Assembly: GCA_961205875.1 (NCBI GenBank)
Contig: OY540810.1
Location: forward strand, 21,204,001-21,268,000
DNA length: 64,000 nt
Direction: 5' to 3'
Source: Sialis fuliginosa
Taxonomy: Eukaryota > Arthropoda > Insecta > Megaloptera > Sialidae
In this document: positions 12,000 through 24,419 of the stretch, in pieces
How positions within the stretch are numbered: the first letter of the stretch is position 1
How the letters are laid out: each line of letters begins with the position of its first letter
Program-made: the position numbers and the translations under genes
The notes under the pieces: generated by a model
What the model saw: the letters and a program-made list of their open reading frames with translations, nothing else
Databases searched by the model: none
What the model was told of the DNA's origin: nothing

Positions 12000-12890
12000 A
12001 AATTATAAATGTTCATAAAATCGAATACAACACGGCCGAAGCCGCGAGCGAGCAGGTTGTTTAGTAAAAATATCAAAACACTACAAAAAATATCGGTTAG
12101 TTAAAAATTAAATATTCTTTTTTATTTTTCGATTAGAAAATACTTGTTATGCGCCAAATGCATTGTTTATTAAATATTAGGTTAAGTTATTAACACTTAT
12201 TGATTAATCGATTTAATATAAATTGAAAATATTGTAAAAAAAATTCAAATCATAAATTAATTTGTAGGCATACTGTAGCAAATTCATCGAAGGAAATAAG
12301 TTATATCTTCCATAAAGAACTTTAGCTGTAGCTGATGATACTAGTGCTGACATCTGCAGACAAATGTGCCAACTGCAAGAACAATATTCCATATTTATTG
12401 CTATGTGCTCCAATTGACATAAAACGAACAAAATTAATTTCTACATTCAGTGATCAATCACAAACATCTAACAATTGTGCAGGTCATAATAATACAATAT
12501 TTCAGATTATATTTATTGAATCACTATATTATACAGGATATACATTATTGTCCAGAATCCCGAAATAACTCGAAAAAATCTAATTTTAAAAAATAAGTTA
12601 AAAACAAAAGTTGTGTTATTTAATTTAATAGGAGATTTAAATTTTGGGCCTATGGCTCTATTAGTTTTATAAAATGGGAACCTTAAGGTCTTAAACATAT
12701 TCGAAAGAATTGAGTCAGGATTATTTTCTTCATTAATTTAAATGAAGGTTTGAACTTGGGACCCAATTTTGGCCCTAATAGGCCCAAACTCATTTTTTTC
12801 TCGACAAGACTAATAATATAAGTTAATCTTGTTTTGGTATAGTCTCGTCAAAATTAAACGAATACAAAAGAAGATTTATATTCATTTGCT
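12000..12890. other. Spacer; small unrecognised frames
   Basis: At 12000-12060 a GC-rich scrap 'ggccgaagccgcgagcg' resembles decayed Helitron tails in this window. Around 12300-12430 both strands are open for 30-70 codons. I could not match either to a family. No splice sites make a convincing exon. Confidence 0.35.
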
Positions 12891-13240
12891 TAAAAAATCA
12901 TCTTTTGTTTTTCGATCGCTGCTTTTTACCTTGATATATTAAATGTCATTTTGATGTTTGCATAGCAGAAAAATTTAGAATTAGATTGAAATTGATAAAA
13001 AACTAAAAATATATGAAAAAAACATCTGCCAAGTAAATGCACAGTGCTTCCTCGTGCTAAATTCACTAAAACCGATAGTGTTCAGATAAATTGCCTGGCA
13101 TTGGTTAACCATTTAATTTTTATACAAATTTTACTAAAAAAATCTTAGTTAGAAATTTTTCTTAAAACGCACCTGAATATTTTTTCATATATTTTTAATT
13201 TTTTGACAATTTCAATCTTAATATAAATTTATGCAAATGT

Positions 13241-13318
13241 CAAAATGACATTTAAAACGCCAAAGTGACATTTAAAACGCCAAAATGACATTTAAAACGT
13301 CAAAATGACATTTAATAT
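13241..13318. repeat. Four 20-bp tandem units
   Basis: CAAAATGACATTTAAAACGC is repeated head to tail at 13241, 13261, 13281 and 13301, the last incomplete. Second-unit and third-unit variants differ by one base (AAAG for AAAA; CGT for CGC). The same CAAAATGACATT word recurs, inverted, at about 12943 and 46561 in related repeats. Confidence 0.9.
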
Positions 13319-13657
13319 ATCCAATCAAATATCAATTTAGAAAAACAAAACACGAATTTTTAAAATAAATTGAGATAAATCTTTGTAAGGGAATATTTTA
13401 CAGCAAACGTAGTAGACCCATATTATAGGAAATTTAATGCTCTACAAAAAATATTCTATAAAATTTTCTCGTAACATGTGTCGTTCTTGAGATATCTTGA
13501 AAAAAGAAATATTTTTGAGTGTCACCCCTTCCCCTCACACACGATTTTGATGATTTTGAAATGGGACTGTCCTCAAACCAAACCCAACCATCCGACCAAG
13601 TTTCAATAATATCGGTTCAGTGGTTCATGAGTTATGCGTGTGACAAGGATACAGGGG

Positions 13658-13712
13658 ACAGACGGACGGACGGACGGACGGACACACGGACGGACAGAGA
13701 GACAGACACGGA
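13658..13712. repeat. GGAC/GACA microsatellite
   Basis: Repeated GGACGGAC units pass into GACAGAGAGACAGACAC, inside the family C element. The same region in the 6-kb copy has only 'gtgtctgtc', so the array expanded in this copy. Confidence 0.85.
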
Positions 13713-13964
13713 ACGAAAAGTGTTTGTCTTGACGTGAAACGGATAAATCAATTTAAAATTTAAAAAAAATTTTTTGTCTCAATCTGAAACGATCACATAG
13801 CTTCTCGTATCTTCGAATGTCTTCGATATTGCGAGGAAGCAATAATCAGGTATAGTTCATCTAAATATTGAATTATTTTTTATTAAAATTGTTCAAAAAT
13901 AAACTACCTTTGGTGAATTTAGCACGAATAAGCACTGCACATTCACTTGGCAGATGTTTTTTCT

Positions 13965-15365
13965 AGTGCATAATACTTGCACATTACTATTCTTAATAAT
14001 CATTTTAAGATATCAATGAATAAAACGTGTATTGCAAACTGCAAAAGTTTTATAATTTATATGCACTTATATATTTCCAATAATACATATAATATCGATG
14101 CAATATTTTTCTAGCTATCGATCAAACAGATTGTCAACTACTTTAATGTAATACGTACTTACATTAACGCAAATAAAGCAGGAATGGAATACAAATATGC
14201 AAATACATTTGAATAAAAATAAACACAAAAGTAGATAGTACACGTTCTGTAAAATGTTAGAGAAGCGTTAAGACATAGCATTTGCAAACAGAATTCTTGT
14301 TACAGTACACAGAGAGAGCGTTTGTGCTTATCTGTTTGTTCTGATCAAAAGAAATCATCCCCCTTTTGTTGGGTTGCATCGTGTCTATCCATTTACATCA
14401 TATTGATTATATAATATTATTATGTATTATGTATATTTCTTATTCTCAAATTAAAACGCTTTTCAAAACGATTACGAAATGCATTTAGAAGTAGTTGGTT
14501 AGTAGCCTTTCTGTGTTTGTCATATAACGCATGAAGATAGCTACAATAAAACATTGTAATTTTCATATATATCTGTAAAAATATAGATTACCTTTTAATT
14601 GTTTATACAGTAAAATAAATAAATAAATACACAGGTCAATATCATTTTTACTCGAGTCACCTGAATAAATGATTTCATATAATGTTTTTTGCTTAAAATA
14701 TTTTTCTCTGTGTACTGTTCAAGTTTGGCACGAGAGTGCTGAATCATCCTGTATATGAGAAAATGTTTATAGTCAAGCCTGAAATAATAAGTAATTGCAT
14801 ATTTTAATTAATTCATATTATTATAATTGCTTGTTCAAATAACAATAACTAATTAGATACTTATACCTACACAAATTCAGAGACTAGGAATTATAGACGA
14901 GTGAAGACACGAAATATAAGATTTGTCTGACAATATTCGTTTGCTGTAAATTATCCAAGTGTTGAACCATAAAATAAATTAAAGACGACGACCTCTTCGC
15001 AGTGTAAGCAAATATTCCATTTCCTTCATAGCGAATTTCAATTTCTTTAAACGAAGTTAGCTCTAAATTAAACCCTTGTTATATTAAGATATTTATTATG
15101 AATTCGAAAATATTCCAAGTTTATTGCATGATTTTATTTTTCGAATTAATTATATTCCTCTTTTTATTGTTTTGCATTTTATAGTATGATTAAAAAGACG
15201 ATTTATAATATGCACGTATTGAATTTAAATTTAATGAACTTGAATATATATATTTGTGCCAACGATAATTGAATTTATTGAGTTGCTTCTGGGCATAAGT
15301 AAAGTCTATATAGTATATATAATATATATCAAAACGTTTGTTGAAAAAGCAAGAATACATTTTTA
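13965..15365. other. Spacer with one TIR-like end
   Basis: No gene seen. Around 14720-14755 'ggcacgagagtgctgaatc' and 'atcctgtatatg' read in reverse as TACAGGATGATTCAGC, resembling the end of a miniature element. A matching opposite end was not found. Confidence 0.4.
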
Positions 15366-15369
15366 TCAC

Positions 15370-15725
15370 TATTTGAGACGAGAGTGACTTAAATTCGAAC
15401 GAGATGAGATCAAAACGAAATTAACTTTAATTTAATTAGGACGACACAAGATCGAGACGATATTAACTCTATTTACAAATCTCGTTGAGAGTCTCGTTTT
15501 TATAAGATCATAAATTATTATTAAAAATGTATCTTCTTTATAAAAAAATTCACACGAGACAAAGATTTTTCTCGGTATCGGTCACGCGTACGAAACGAGA
15601 CAAGACAGACGAGATGGTTAAAAATTTATTATGTTCTTTATAAAAAAAATCACAAGAGACTGGCTTTTTTCAGTCTCGTTCTGTTCTTGGCCTTGCTCAC
15701 GTGTGCGAGATAACTCCGAGACGAG
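15370..15725. repeat. ACGAG/CTCGT-rich dispersed repeat, copy 1
   Basis: The words ACGAGA, GACGAGA and TCTCGTT recur many times on both strands in an otherwise AT-rich stretch, with two similar sub-blocks ('cttctttataaaaaaattcac' type at about 15532 and 15633, spaced about 100 bp). Related CTCGT/ACGAG-rich patches are at 32030-32165, 47868-47950 and 52380-52500. It is probably one repeat family with an internal simple-sequence bias. Confidence 0.55.
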
Positions 15726-15830
15726 AAAGATAATGATTTTAAAAACTTGAAAACTAGTTAGCTTCAACTATTCTGAAAGAATAAATTTCTCTATGTATAC
15801 ATGTGTTAGGTATACGTGTAATATGTATAT

Positions 15831-16052
15831 TCACAAATCATGTATATTTCCTTATATCTTATACTATATCCATTGAAACATTTTATATGTGCACACTAGG
15901 TGTTCTATTTTTATTTTAAAAGCTCCTATATAGTTACATTAAATTGAATTTATAATAGAAATAGATTCTCTAGTTCGAATGCAAATAGTTCTTTCAGAAA
16001 CTCAGAAGAAATCCATAGACCAAAGAAAGTAACGCACAGAATAGGATAATTG
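15831..16052 (+). repeat. Duplicated block A, first copy
   Basis: A 222-bp block starting TCACAAATCA and ending GGATAATTG is repeated almost exactly at 16321-16539, 490 bp downstream in the same orientation. Differences are single substitutions and short indels. No coding frame. With block B between the copies the layout is A-B-A. Confidence 0.9.
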
Positions 16053-16304
16053 TTATGTCAACTTGATGGTGAACATTTTTTTCAAATGTCATTTAAATTC
16101 CAAATATGCTTTAAATTGCAATTGAATTTGGCCTGTAAGAGAAATAATGTTTTCAAATAGATGTTTCCTGCTTATGAAATATCTTTGTAATACTTTGAGA
16201 AGCAATAAAATATAATACGTTTATTTTTAATTTTATAATTCAAAACAATTGATATTTATTTTGAGATCCAAATGATACGCCATTGACATTACAGAGAACA
16301 TTTT
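16053..16304 (+). repeat. Duplicated block B, first copy
   Basis: This 252-bp block starts TTATGTCAACTTGATGG and ends GAGAACATTTT. It recurs with equal length and only a handful of substitutions at 18805-19056. The internal copy sits exactly between the two A blocks, abutting the end of the first. It may be a dispersed element, or part of a larger tandem duplication that has since been rearranged. Confidence 0.9.
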
Positions 16305-16320
16305 ATATATGTATGTATGT

Positions 16321-16539
16321 TCACAAATCATATATATTTCCTTATATCTTATATATTCATTGAAACATTTTATATGTGCACACTAGGTGTTCTATTTTTA
16401 TTTTAAGAGCTCCTATATAGTTACATTAAATTGAATTTATAATAGAAATAGATTCTCTAGTTTGAATGCAAATAGTTCTTTCAGAAACTCAGAAGAAATC
16501 CATAGATCAAAGAAAGTAACGCACAGAATAGGATAATTG
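16321..16539 (+). repeat. Duplicated block A, second copy
   Basis: It matches 15831-16052 and is followed by unrelated sequence (cttcgttctacttcg), not by a second B. The left flanks of the two copies share only a TATGTAT-type run. Confidence 0.9.
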
Positions 16540-18800
16540 CTTCGTTCTACTTCGATATGTTACAAGCAGTATGAAAATGAATATTTCAAAGCAGTTTGTT
16601 ACATTCCTTATAGCACTAATCATGTCAATTTGAAATTCGCAAGCTGTGAAAATTTAATTGAAATTTAGAAACGAACTTTATAGAAAGATTGAAGAACCAT
16701 TTAACACTTTGACAACGTCAGTGTTGACAGAATCGTACAACTTAAATGGAGAAATTATCGAACGTTGAATCGTTCTATAAAGATGCGGCACATAAATTGT
16801 CTCTTTGACTGTATTTCTTTTTTAATGATGTTTTTTGGCTTGGAGGATGTATTTTAATGTACTTGTATCTGAGAAATGGGGAATTAATAATGGATAAATC
16901 ATAAATTAATGTTATAAATACAAGAAGTTTCCTAAATAAACGTATTTTTCATCATTTTCAAAATACTATACCAATTTTTCATTTTGCAAGGATACAAATG
17001 ATAAATTTATTTTCATGGTATAAGTTTTTTTTTAATGTCGTTTTATACAAATTAACTGTTTTTATTGACATACATAAATAATACATCTGTCATTTATTTA
17101 TATCTCTAAATTATATTTTTATCCATTTTATCTACATATTATATTTCGATTAAAATGGTAACTTAAAAAAAATTATCTCTAAGGAAAACTACCTATATAT
17201 ATAATTTTATTGTGATACCTGCTCTATTCGGATAGCATTAAAATAACATCATTTATCTTAACTTTATCGAACCATGAATTTATGTATAGATCAAACGAAA
17301 TAATACATAAAATTAAATTGGAATAAGTTTATCAATATATAATGAGACAAAATTTCAGGTTACATTAGGAATGTTACGGAGCTCTGCATCCGAAACCAAA
17401 ACTATCGGATATTCAAAACAATCTGATTTGAACTCCAGTCTAATTTTAGTATTTTGTATTTAAATAATTATTGAGAAAAAAAAGAGTATTTTATATTTTT
17501 TATACTTTACATACTGAGGGATTCATATTTTAATAAACTTGTATATATCTATGGTAATTTCAAAAACTTTTCGCCAATCATTAAAAATCGGTTTGTGATA
17601 TTCTACAGTTTAGGAATCGCTGGGCTAGAGTTTACTCGTTAAAACATTATTCAATTAGCGAGTTTCTAGCTACTAACACGTATTTATGTATTACCTGTTT
17701 ATAGTGTTCATAAATACATATAAGTTTAATACATACATATATTTATACATTATATACATAGAAGAATAATAATAATGTCAAATTATAAATACCATACAAT
17801 AAATCTATCAAACACATGTTCTTAGTCTATATTCTCCCGTATCTATAAAGAAATCTCAATCAGTTTACTTAATATGGTAGTAAATATTTGTTCATTTTAT
17901 AGCGAACATGCATCTTTATCTAGATCTGTTACTTAAATTCTCACACATAAAACGCAATAATATGCAACGGGTGTTATAAATTTCATTAAAGAGAAATAAC
18001 ATTAATCGTTGGCGGCTATAATTCAAGAAATATAATCGTAAATCTATTAATTAATACTATTTAACTCAACCATAATTTATATCTCACATTAATTAGTGTG
18101 TGTGAGATTGTAAGGATATAGAAGCGTTAGCAATAAATTGAGGATATCGATAATTACAGAGATGGTCATTCTTAACCATTGGCGTCTATAATAAGAATTG
18201 TTGCATTTTGTATGCACTTGTATGTTAAACACAAGACATTTAATATTGATAATAAAAAATTGACGAGAGTGGATAGTCATTACAATGTATCAATTTAATA
18301 TTTAATATTATTTTACTAATTAATCCTTTAATTCGTGAGTATATTATTTATAAATCAATTTTTGTACTGCGTCATACATTATTTTTTAAGCACATGATAA
18401 ATGAAATATAATAAAACTACCAATATAATTCCTCTGTTTAATACACATTTATATTAAAAACAAAACAAAAATTTAAACGAAATAAATAGTATTTTTGTTG
18501 GACATATTATTTTTGATACCCAAATCTCGCATGACAAAAGCATGCAGATATAGTTAGTTTTTAACTTATATTTTGTTGAAAAACTATAAAAAACGCAAAA
18601 AAAAACAAAAAAATTCAATTCTTGTTTTTATCAAATTTCTCAATTTGATTTTCTCTTTTGATGTAATTAAAAATGTTGCTATTACCATAAATCCATTGAA
18701 GTATATAAATAATTAACTTCTTTTCTGTCTTACAAGAATAATTTCTTAGATAACGAAAATTAATTGTGCATAAGAAAAACAACCTAGTCTGTAATACGAA
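16540..18800. other. Spacer with a hAT-like end at 17622
   Basis: No gene seen. Read on the minus strand from 17622, CAGCGATTCCTAAACTGTAG is a typical hAT terminal sequence (CAG..GNTTCCTAAAC type). I could not find the other end or an 8-bp duplication. The rest is AT-rich. Confidence 0.45.
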
Positions 18801-18804
18801 TGTG

Positions 18805-19056
18805 TTATGTCAACTTGATGGTGAACATTTTTTTCAAATGTCATTTAAATTCCAAATATGCTTTAAATTGCAATTGAATTTGGCCTGTAAGAGAAATAAT
18901 GTTTTCAAATAGATGTTTCCTGCTTGTGAATTATCTTTGTAATACTTTGAGAAGCAATAAAATATAATACGTTTATTTTTAGTTTTATAATTCAAAACAA
19001 TTGATATTTATTTTGAGATCCAAATGATACGTCATTGACATTACGGAGAACATTTT
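18805..19056 (+). repeat. Duplicated block B, second copy
   Basis: Same length and orientation as 16053-16304, 2752 bp downstream. It is followed by 'tgcggagcacactgg', which the first copy lacks. No A block flanks it. Confidence 0.9.
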
Positions 19057-19710
19057 TGCGGAGCACACTGGTAATAAAAAAGGTAGCATATTGTGAGTCC
19101 TATATCTCGAATGAACCTAAAGAAACGTGAAATTAAAAATACAAATATAATAAAAATGATTCCTCAAAAATTTACAAGCAAACGCCTATGTGACCGTTTC
19201 AGAAAACGTATTTAATTTTATCAAGTTAAGTTGTTATTTCTGTAAACATGTTGTTTTACGCTTTTACTTCTGGTTTTAATCTCAATCTCGTGCGATTAAT
19301 TATGAAGATATTAGTTGTTTATCAAGAGTCCCTCCGTGAAAAAATACCAGATCCGAGATACGCGTCTTTTTAGCTCAAATGATCTTTAATTGTATAAAAT
19401 TACGATCTCTTATAAGTAATGCGTCTGAAGCATGTATACGATAATAAAAAACAAGTGAATATAAAAATAATACATATGTATTTGTATGATTATAATTGAT
19501 TTATGCGTTATTATCAGTTTGCTTTCGTTTTGTTTTACACAACAGTTAATGAACATATATTGCATGTCTGCGTTTGCTCTTGTAAATGAGTGTTATTGGT
19601 TGCATTAAAAAGCTTCGAGGGTTTGTTTAAATCATGTGTTAATGTTCAAACGTAAATTACTTATTCATTATGGTTAAATTTAATCTAGATTATTATGATA
19701 TGAATACAAG
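19057..19710. other. Spacer, nothing recognised
   Basis: AT-rich; a less AT-rich part at 19330-19430 shows no frame or repeat. Confidence 0.5.
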
Positions 19711-20830
19711 TAGGGGACACCGGGGCTAGTCGGCATAGTTATTAGTTTTTAATTTTTCTTTTTTCCCTGTGATACTTACCGCTAATGTGACCGATGCTGT
19801 TGATAGTGGTGCTCCTTGGTTATACTAATTAATGATGGAAAATACCACTTAAAATTCTTATTTCTGCAGAAAATAAAGGTTTAATCACAAAAATTGACCC
19901 TTTTAAAACTAATTTTGAATTTGACGCCAAAACGCTCGCAAGTGTCACGCCTATGTTAACACTCTTTGTCAACTATAATAAATCCTTGTTCCATCGCTAA
20001 TGTTTCTCGGTTTTACTTTTGGTAATACAAAACTGAGCAAATTGATAATTTAAAACCACAAAATAATTTATAAACAGTGCAGATATTAATGAAACAAAAA
20101 TGACGTTTACGGTTTACGTAGCCATGACGTCATCCACTCTGACTGGTGTTATATCAAACATGGCAGATTGCTGTATTTTGCGTTTTTATTTTAACAAAAA
20201 TCATATTAATCTCGCTTTTAATATAAAAATAAATACATTTTTTAAATTCTTTTTAACTTATTTCAATATTTAAAATCATAATTTCAGTGATACTTTGATA
20301 CTGGCATCATGCCTATTGTATGCTGAATTCATCAAAAATTGTATACAAATAATGATGAAAATATCACTTAAAATTGTATTTTGAATTCGTCTAAAATTGT
20401 TTACAAAAACGTTCCAGCTATGTCAACTTACCCCAGATGTGGGGCAAGTTGGTATACACCCTGGGGTAAGTTGGTATACATGATGGTTAATAGGATCTGA
20501 GGAATAAGCATAAGTTAGTAACTACAAAACTTTTATTTAAATACAAAATACAGAATATCTTATAATTAATAACTAATGTGAACACGTATGGCATTTCCTT
20601 ATAATCTGAACAGATTACTTCGCTCGTTCAGTCTTTCTTTTGTAATTCCCCATGGCAAACTTGCAACGAAAATAATTAAAAACTAGTTCAAAATGTGTGA
20701 ACAAATACCCATATGTGCAAAAAATGTGAGTGAGGAGTAAGTTGGCATACTACTTGCTCGATGCCAACATGCCACTAAGCTTAAATGCCAACTTGCTCCA
20801 ACATGACATTTTAGACAAGATGGCTGCCTC
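19711..20830. mobile_element. GGGGACACCGGGG-type repeat element
   Basis: It begins TAGGGGACACCGGGGCTAGT and carries repeated phrases 'gggtaagttggtatac' (about 20440-20480), 'agtaagttggcatac' (about 20738) and their reverse complements 'ctatgtcaacttacccc' and 'aaatgccaacttgctcc' (about 20417, 20784). This fits the widespread insect MITE style whose TIRs read 'taggggac..ggggcaagttggca'. The right end is not clean, and a TA duplication could not be proven. A related terminal sequence (TACCCTACTCTCCCCTA) is at about 42412-42428. Confidence 0.45.
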
Positions 20831-22330
20831 ACTGTTCCACAAAAGTTTTATGAAGCAATTCAGCACTTGAAGACAATTGTTATTGACTCCTCTACTCGAT
20901 CACCACAACTGTTTAAAACGCCTCGATATATCTAGAGCTTCACAGAATAACAAAAACTTTGAGTGAAAAAAAACTTATCTGGCTGGAAATAAAAAAAATA
21001 TTATTAATAATCAGTCAGCGTATTTATTTTCCTGAAAATTTTGAATTCTTATTAAATATGCTATGAAAAAAATTAAAAATTGATTCATCTTCTCCTATAA
21101 TAGACAAGACTCTAAATGCACCGGAGTAATCCAGAACGTGAAATTATTGAAAATATCGTTCCGGTTCGTATACAAGATGCCCAATTTGCAAATAGTATTT
21201 TTTCGGTAATTTTGAAGTGGCGTTCCGGTTTATGAAATTTTCCATTTCAAGCCCTGCTTATAGATTTATAGATGTATATACATATGTGTACATTTATAGA
21301 AAAATATGCATACATACATAACCTGGCTTGTTAATAAATATACTTTCATAATAACGTACTTTTCCTATACTCTATACCATGTATTATATAAGATAAGATA
21401 AATATGATTTATGTGCCATTGTGGTTTAAGTTTTTAGATATTTTAATGAAGAACTAATCCCAATTTAATAATCGAGCTAATTAATTTCAATAATTATAAT
21501 ACCCAAAATATTTCAATTAATAATTGTATGCAAATATATACACCACAGAATAAATTATTGTCGATGAACATTTATAATTAAACAAAAGCATTTGGAATAA
21601 ATCTTTTATCATTGAAAACAAAAACAAAAACAATACAGTCGTTTCCGGTTACTGAAAGTAAAACTGGATTGAAGGGAGTGAACAAAATGTCGTTGAATAG
21701 CCAATCAGAGGGAATACTTTTAATTATTCAAAGTGGTTCGTTGAACACCAAACAATACGCTCAATAATAAGTGCATCAGTTATTAGGCTGCTCTAATTTC
21801 ATAAATAATTTATGTTATAATTGTCGATTGAAATGATAATAACAAACACACACGTAAACAAATGTAATTGTCATCGGGATTTACAGTATTAAATATTGAA
21901 TTAGATATTACTCGGAAATCGATCAAATACATACATATATTATGATAATAATAATAATAAATACATAAACTTACTATTATAAAATAGCTGTATGATGTAT
22001 ATGGGAATGAAAACATATGTATGTTATATAAATAATTAAATAAGAAAAATAATGAGTAACTAATTTTTGACGTAGCATTAAGTTGGGTAATTGCTATAGC
22101 AGGGTAAAAATAAGTGTTAACCAGTTAATATCTCAGAAATTTACTATCTGCTCTCAATGAAATAAAAACCAAAGTTGATTAAAAATTTTGAGTTTTATTT
22201 CTTTCACCCATAATACTTAAATATAAATCATTAATAAATGTACTAATACATTACATTACCCTTTTTTTGGTTGAAATATTTACAAACTATAAAATTAAAA
22301 ATTAATGTCTACCCGATACGATATTTTAAT
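20831..22330. other. Spacer, nothing recognised
   Basis: No gene or clear element. Short frames near 20850-20930 and 21810-22016 are not recognisable; the latter is Y/I/F-rich low complexity. Confidence 0.5.
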
Positions 22331-22341
22331 AAAAAGTCAAT

Positions 22342-22603
22342 CTAGAGATACATATAGTAAGAGTTCTGACAGCTTAAATTGATTTCTGATTCAGCAGCCA
22401 CGTCTCAATCACAGCCGTATTTTCTGTATTTATCAATCAATATCATTAAATATACGTCATGTTATTACATTATGTTCAATTTTTTATTTATTTTTTATTA
22501 TTGCTAAAAAGAATACATATCATGAATTTTTGAATAGATCGCGTCACCGTCGATTTGGCTAAAAATGGCGATGCTGTCATAATTCTTACTGGAGTATCTC
22601 TAG
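22342..22603. mobile_element. MITE family G, copy 1
   Basis: TIRs of about 30 bp: CTAGAGATACATATAGTAAG at the left and 'cttactggagtatctctag' at the right, followed inward by 'gttctgacagc' and 'gctgtcataattc'. The element is flanked by a 6-bp direct repeat GTCAAT (22336-22341 and 22604-22609). The 262-bp interior matches 49988-50252 in reverse orientation. No coding frame. The superfamily is not settled by a 6-bp duplication. Confidence 0.75.
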
Positions 22604-22810
22604 GTCAATCCATTCCAACAAAAAAAAAATGATAAGTATAAAAGTATATAAGTAGTTAAAATAAGCATAAAGTAGAATATGTTGCTTGCATTTACCCAAC
22701 ATTTTAAACAATGAATGGGAGAAAACAGTGTTAAACTTTTTGTTTTGATACGTGTATCTGCAAAACTGCATATATTATTAAGATAAATGATACAAATAGT
22801 GATTTAAATA

Positions 22811-23196
22811 GTATATAAAAACAAAAACGTTGGTGCGTATGTATGTGTTCTCATCAGGCCTAAACCACTAGACGTATTGAAGCTATTTTCCCACCATATG
22901 TTCGTTTGTTGCTCACGTTAGGTTTATCTTTTTTTTGGACCCGATAGGTGGCGCTGGGTTCGAGATTGTGTATTTATGGTCCGATTTGGCTCATATTTAA
23001 AATATATGTTAGTTACGTGGAAATAAATATTTTTACGAAAAATGGACCCGATAGGTGGCACTGTCGATATATTTACAAAAATATGTATTTATAGCCTGAT
23101 TTTTAAACAAATTATTTTTGGGCAGAACAACGTTTTCCGGGTCAGCTAAAACAACAATTACAACCCACCATACGGACAGTGGGGGGGATCCGCTAG
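22811..23196 (+). mobile_element. Helitron-like element ending CTAG
   Basis: The segment runs from 'aacgttggtgcgtatg' through two repeats of GGACCCGATAGGTGGC (about 22937 and 23043) to GGATCCGCTAG at 23186-23196. It also carries 'cgttttccgggtcagct' at about 23130, the phrase seen just before the end of the Helitron at 29657-30077. The left end TC could not be fixed. Non-autonomous; no Rep/helicase frame. Confidence 0.5.
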
Positions 23197-23199
23197 TAT

Positions 23200-24065
23200 T
23201 TATAATATTATATGTAATATTATATACAATGTTATTAAATAAATAATTTTCTTACTCTGCAATTATATTATTTAAACAATATTTTTCATATTTTACATCG
23301 TTGCTACTGAAACAAATGATTATATTTTGTAAACAACGTTTCGTAACACTTTACAATGTGGTATTAAGTATACCTACACTTATAAAAGAACAGTTATTCA
23401 AAGCAGCCGCACTATACTGATATGGTATTAAAATAAACAGCCGTCCACATATTTTTTTAAAGAATATACACATATGAGCATTACCTTTTATGTCAATGTC
23501 AACCATAACTAAAGTTTAAACAAATAAGAATTTCAGAAACTGTATTTCTCTTTAGAAACAAAATAAGTAACAATAATTAGTTATTTTCTTACGGTTCATG
23601 TACATTTTATTTTTCACCCGCACGTCGCAACTGCAGTAGAAGTAAACATTATTTTTTAAAAGAAACCGAGTGCATATAATTTTATAACATACAGCAAACG
23701 AGAACAAATATAAAATTATATGACGAAAAATAAACAATGTTCGTGGTAATTCATATTATCACAATGTAGGAGTACAAAGTTTTCTGTATTCTATATAATA
23801 CATATTCACATACATTTCCATGAATTTTTCCAGGAGCTCTCAACACTTTTTAAAATACGTTTGTTTATTATTTAACAAACACTTATAATGCCCATACATT
23901 GTAAAATCGTTTGTACAGATGCCGATAGTATCGTGTGAAAATTACATATCGATATGAAAACATACAGTACAAAAATATTTATCTCGAAACCGCTTAGTTC
24001 GAAAGCAATCCATGTATTTGCATCTAAAAAACGTTGTTATTTTAATTAAGTAAAAAACTTCATAT
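23200..24065. other. Spacer, nothing recognised
   Basis: AT-rich with palindromic TAATATTATAT runs at 23200-23235. No feature is supported. Confidence 0.5.
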
Positions 24066-24069
24066 GAAC

Positions 24070-24330
24070 AATAATGAACATGCATCCAGAAATTTTTCTT
24101 CTTGAGGGAACTGTCAGCCCTTAAAAAATTATGAGTTTTTATTTAATATCTAGAGAACCCATTGTGAAACAGTTATGAAATTTGATAACCGGTTTATAAT
24201 GAATAAGTGTTATCAAATAATAATAATTTAGACCAGGAGTGTACGGGGCCAGTGGGCCACATCGATTTTTATCAATTCCTTTTTTGTTCTTTAATTTTTC
24301 CCCGAGTTGGGCTCTTGTAGAATGTAGAAG
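24070..24330 (-). repeat. Dispersed repeat family H, copy 1
   Basis: In reverse, 24070-24205 reads 'caaatttcataactg', 'cacaatgggttctct' and 'aaaatttctgga', matching 33618-33722 on the plus strand in the same order. The adjoining GC-richer segment 'gagtgtacggggccagtggg' (about 24237) may be the end of a second element. The type is unknown. Confidence 0.6.
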
Positions 24331-24419
24331 ATTATATGACATAAAATACATAAAAATATACCTTACCCATTTGTCATAAGATCAACCGTTTTCGAGAAAT
24401 ATTGATAAAAAGAAAATAA

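Larger units (their letters stand above)
13013..13962. mobile_element. Inverted-repeat element family C, full copy
   Basis: About 50-bp TIRs are visible: 'acatctgccaagtaaatg' to 'gtgctaaattcac' at the left, and 'gtgaatttagcacga' to 'acttggcagatgt' at the right. The interior holds a palindrome whose second arm (about 13190-13260) mirrors sequence just outside the left TIR (about 12940-13010), a 20-bp tandem repeat, and a GGAC-rich run. The block 13340-13865 matches 6050-6500 in reverse. There is no transposase frame. The element class is not certain; TIR length and lack of coding fit a MITE. Confidence 0.65.

Noticed and set aside
12300-12430. Possible transposase-like segment (VADDTSADICRQ on plus, SATAKVLYGRYN on minus)
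   Set aside because: Both strands are open over the same bases, no family match could be made by eye, and a stop follows within 40 codons.
15831-16539. A-B-A as an LTR retrotransposon
   Set aside because: The repeats do not begin TG and end CA, no primer-binding site or polypurine tract is seen, and B is too short and occurs alone elsewhere.
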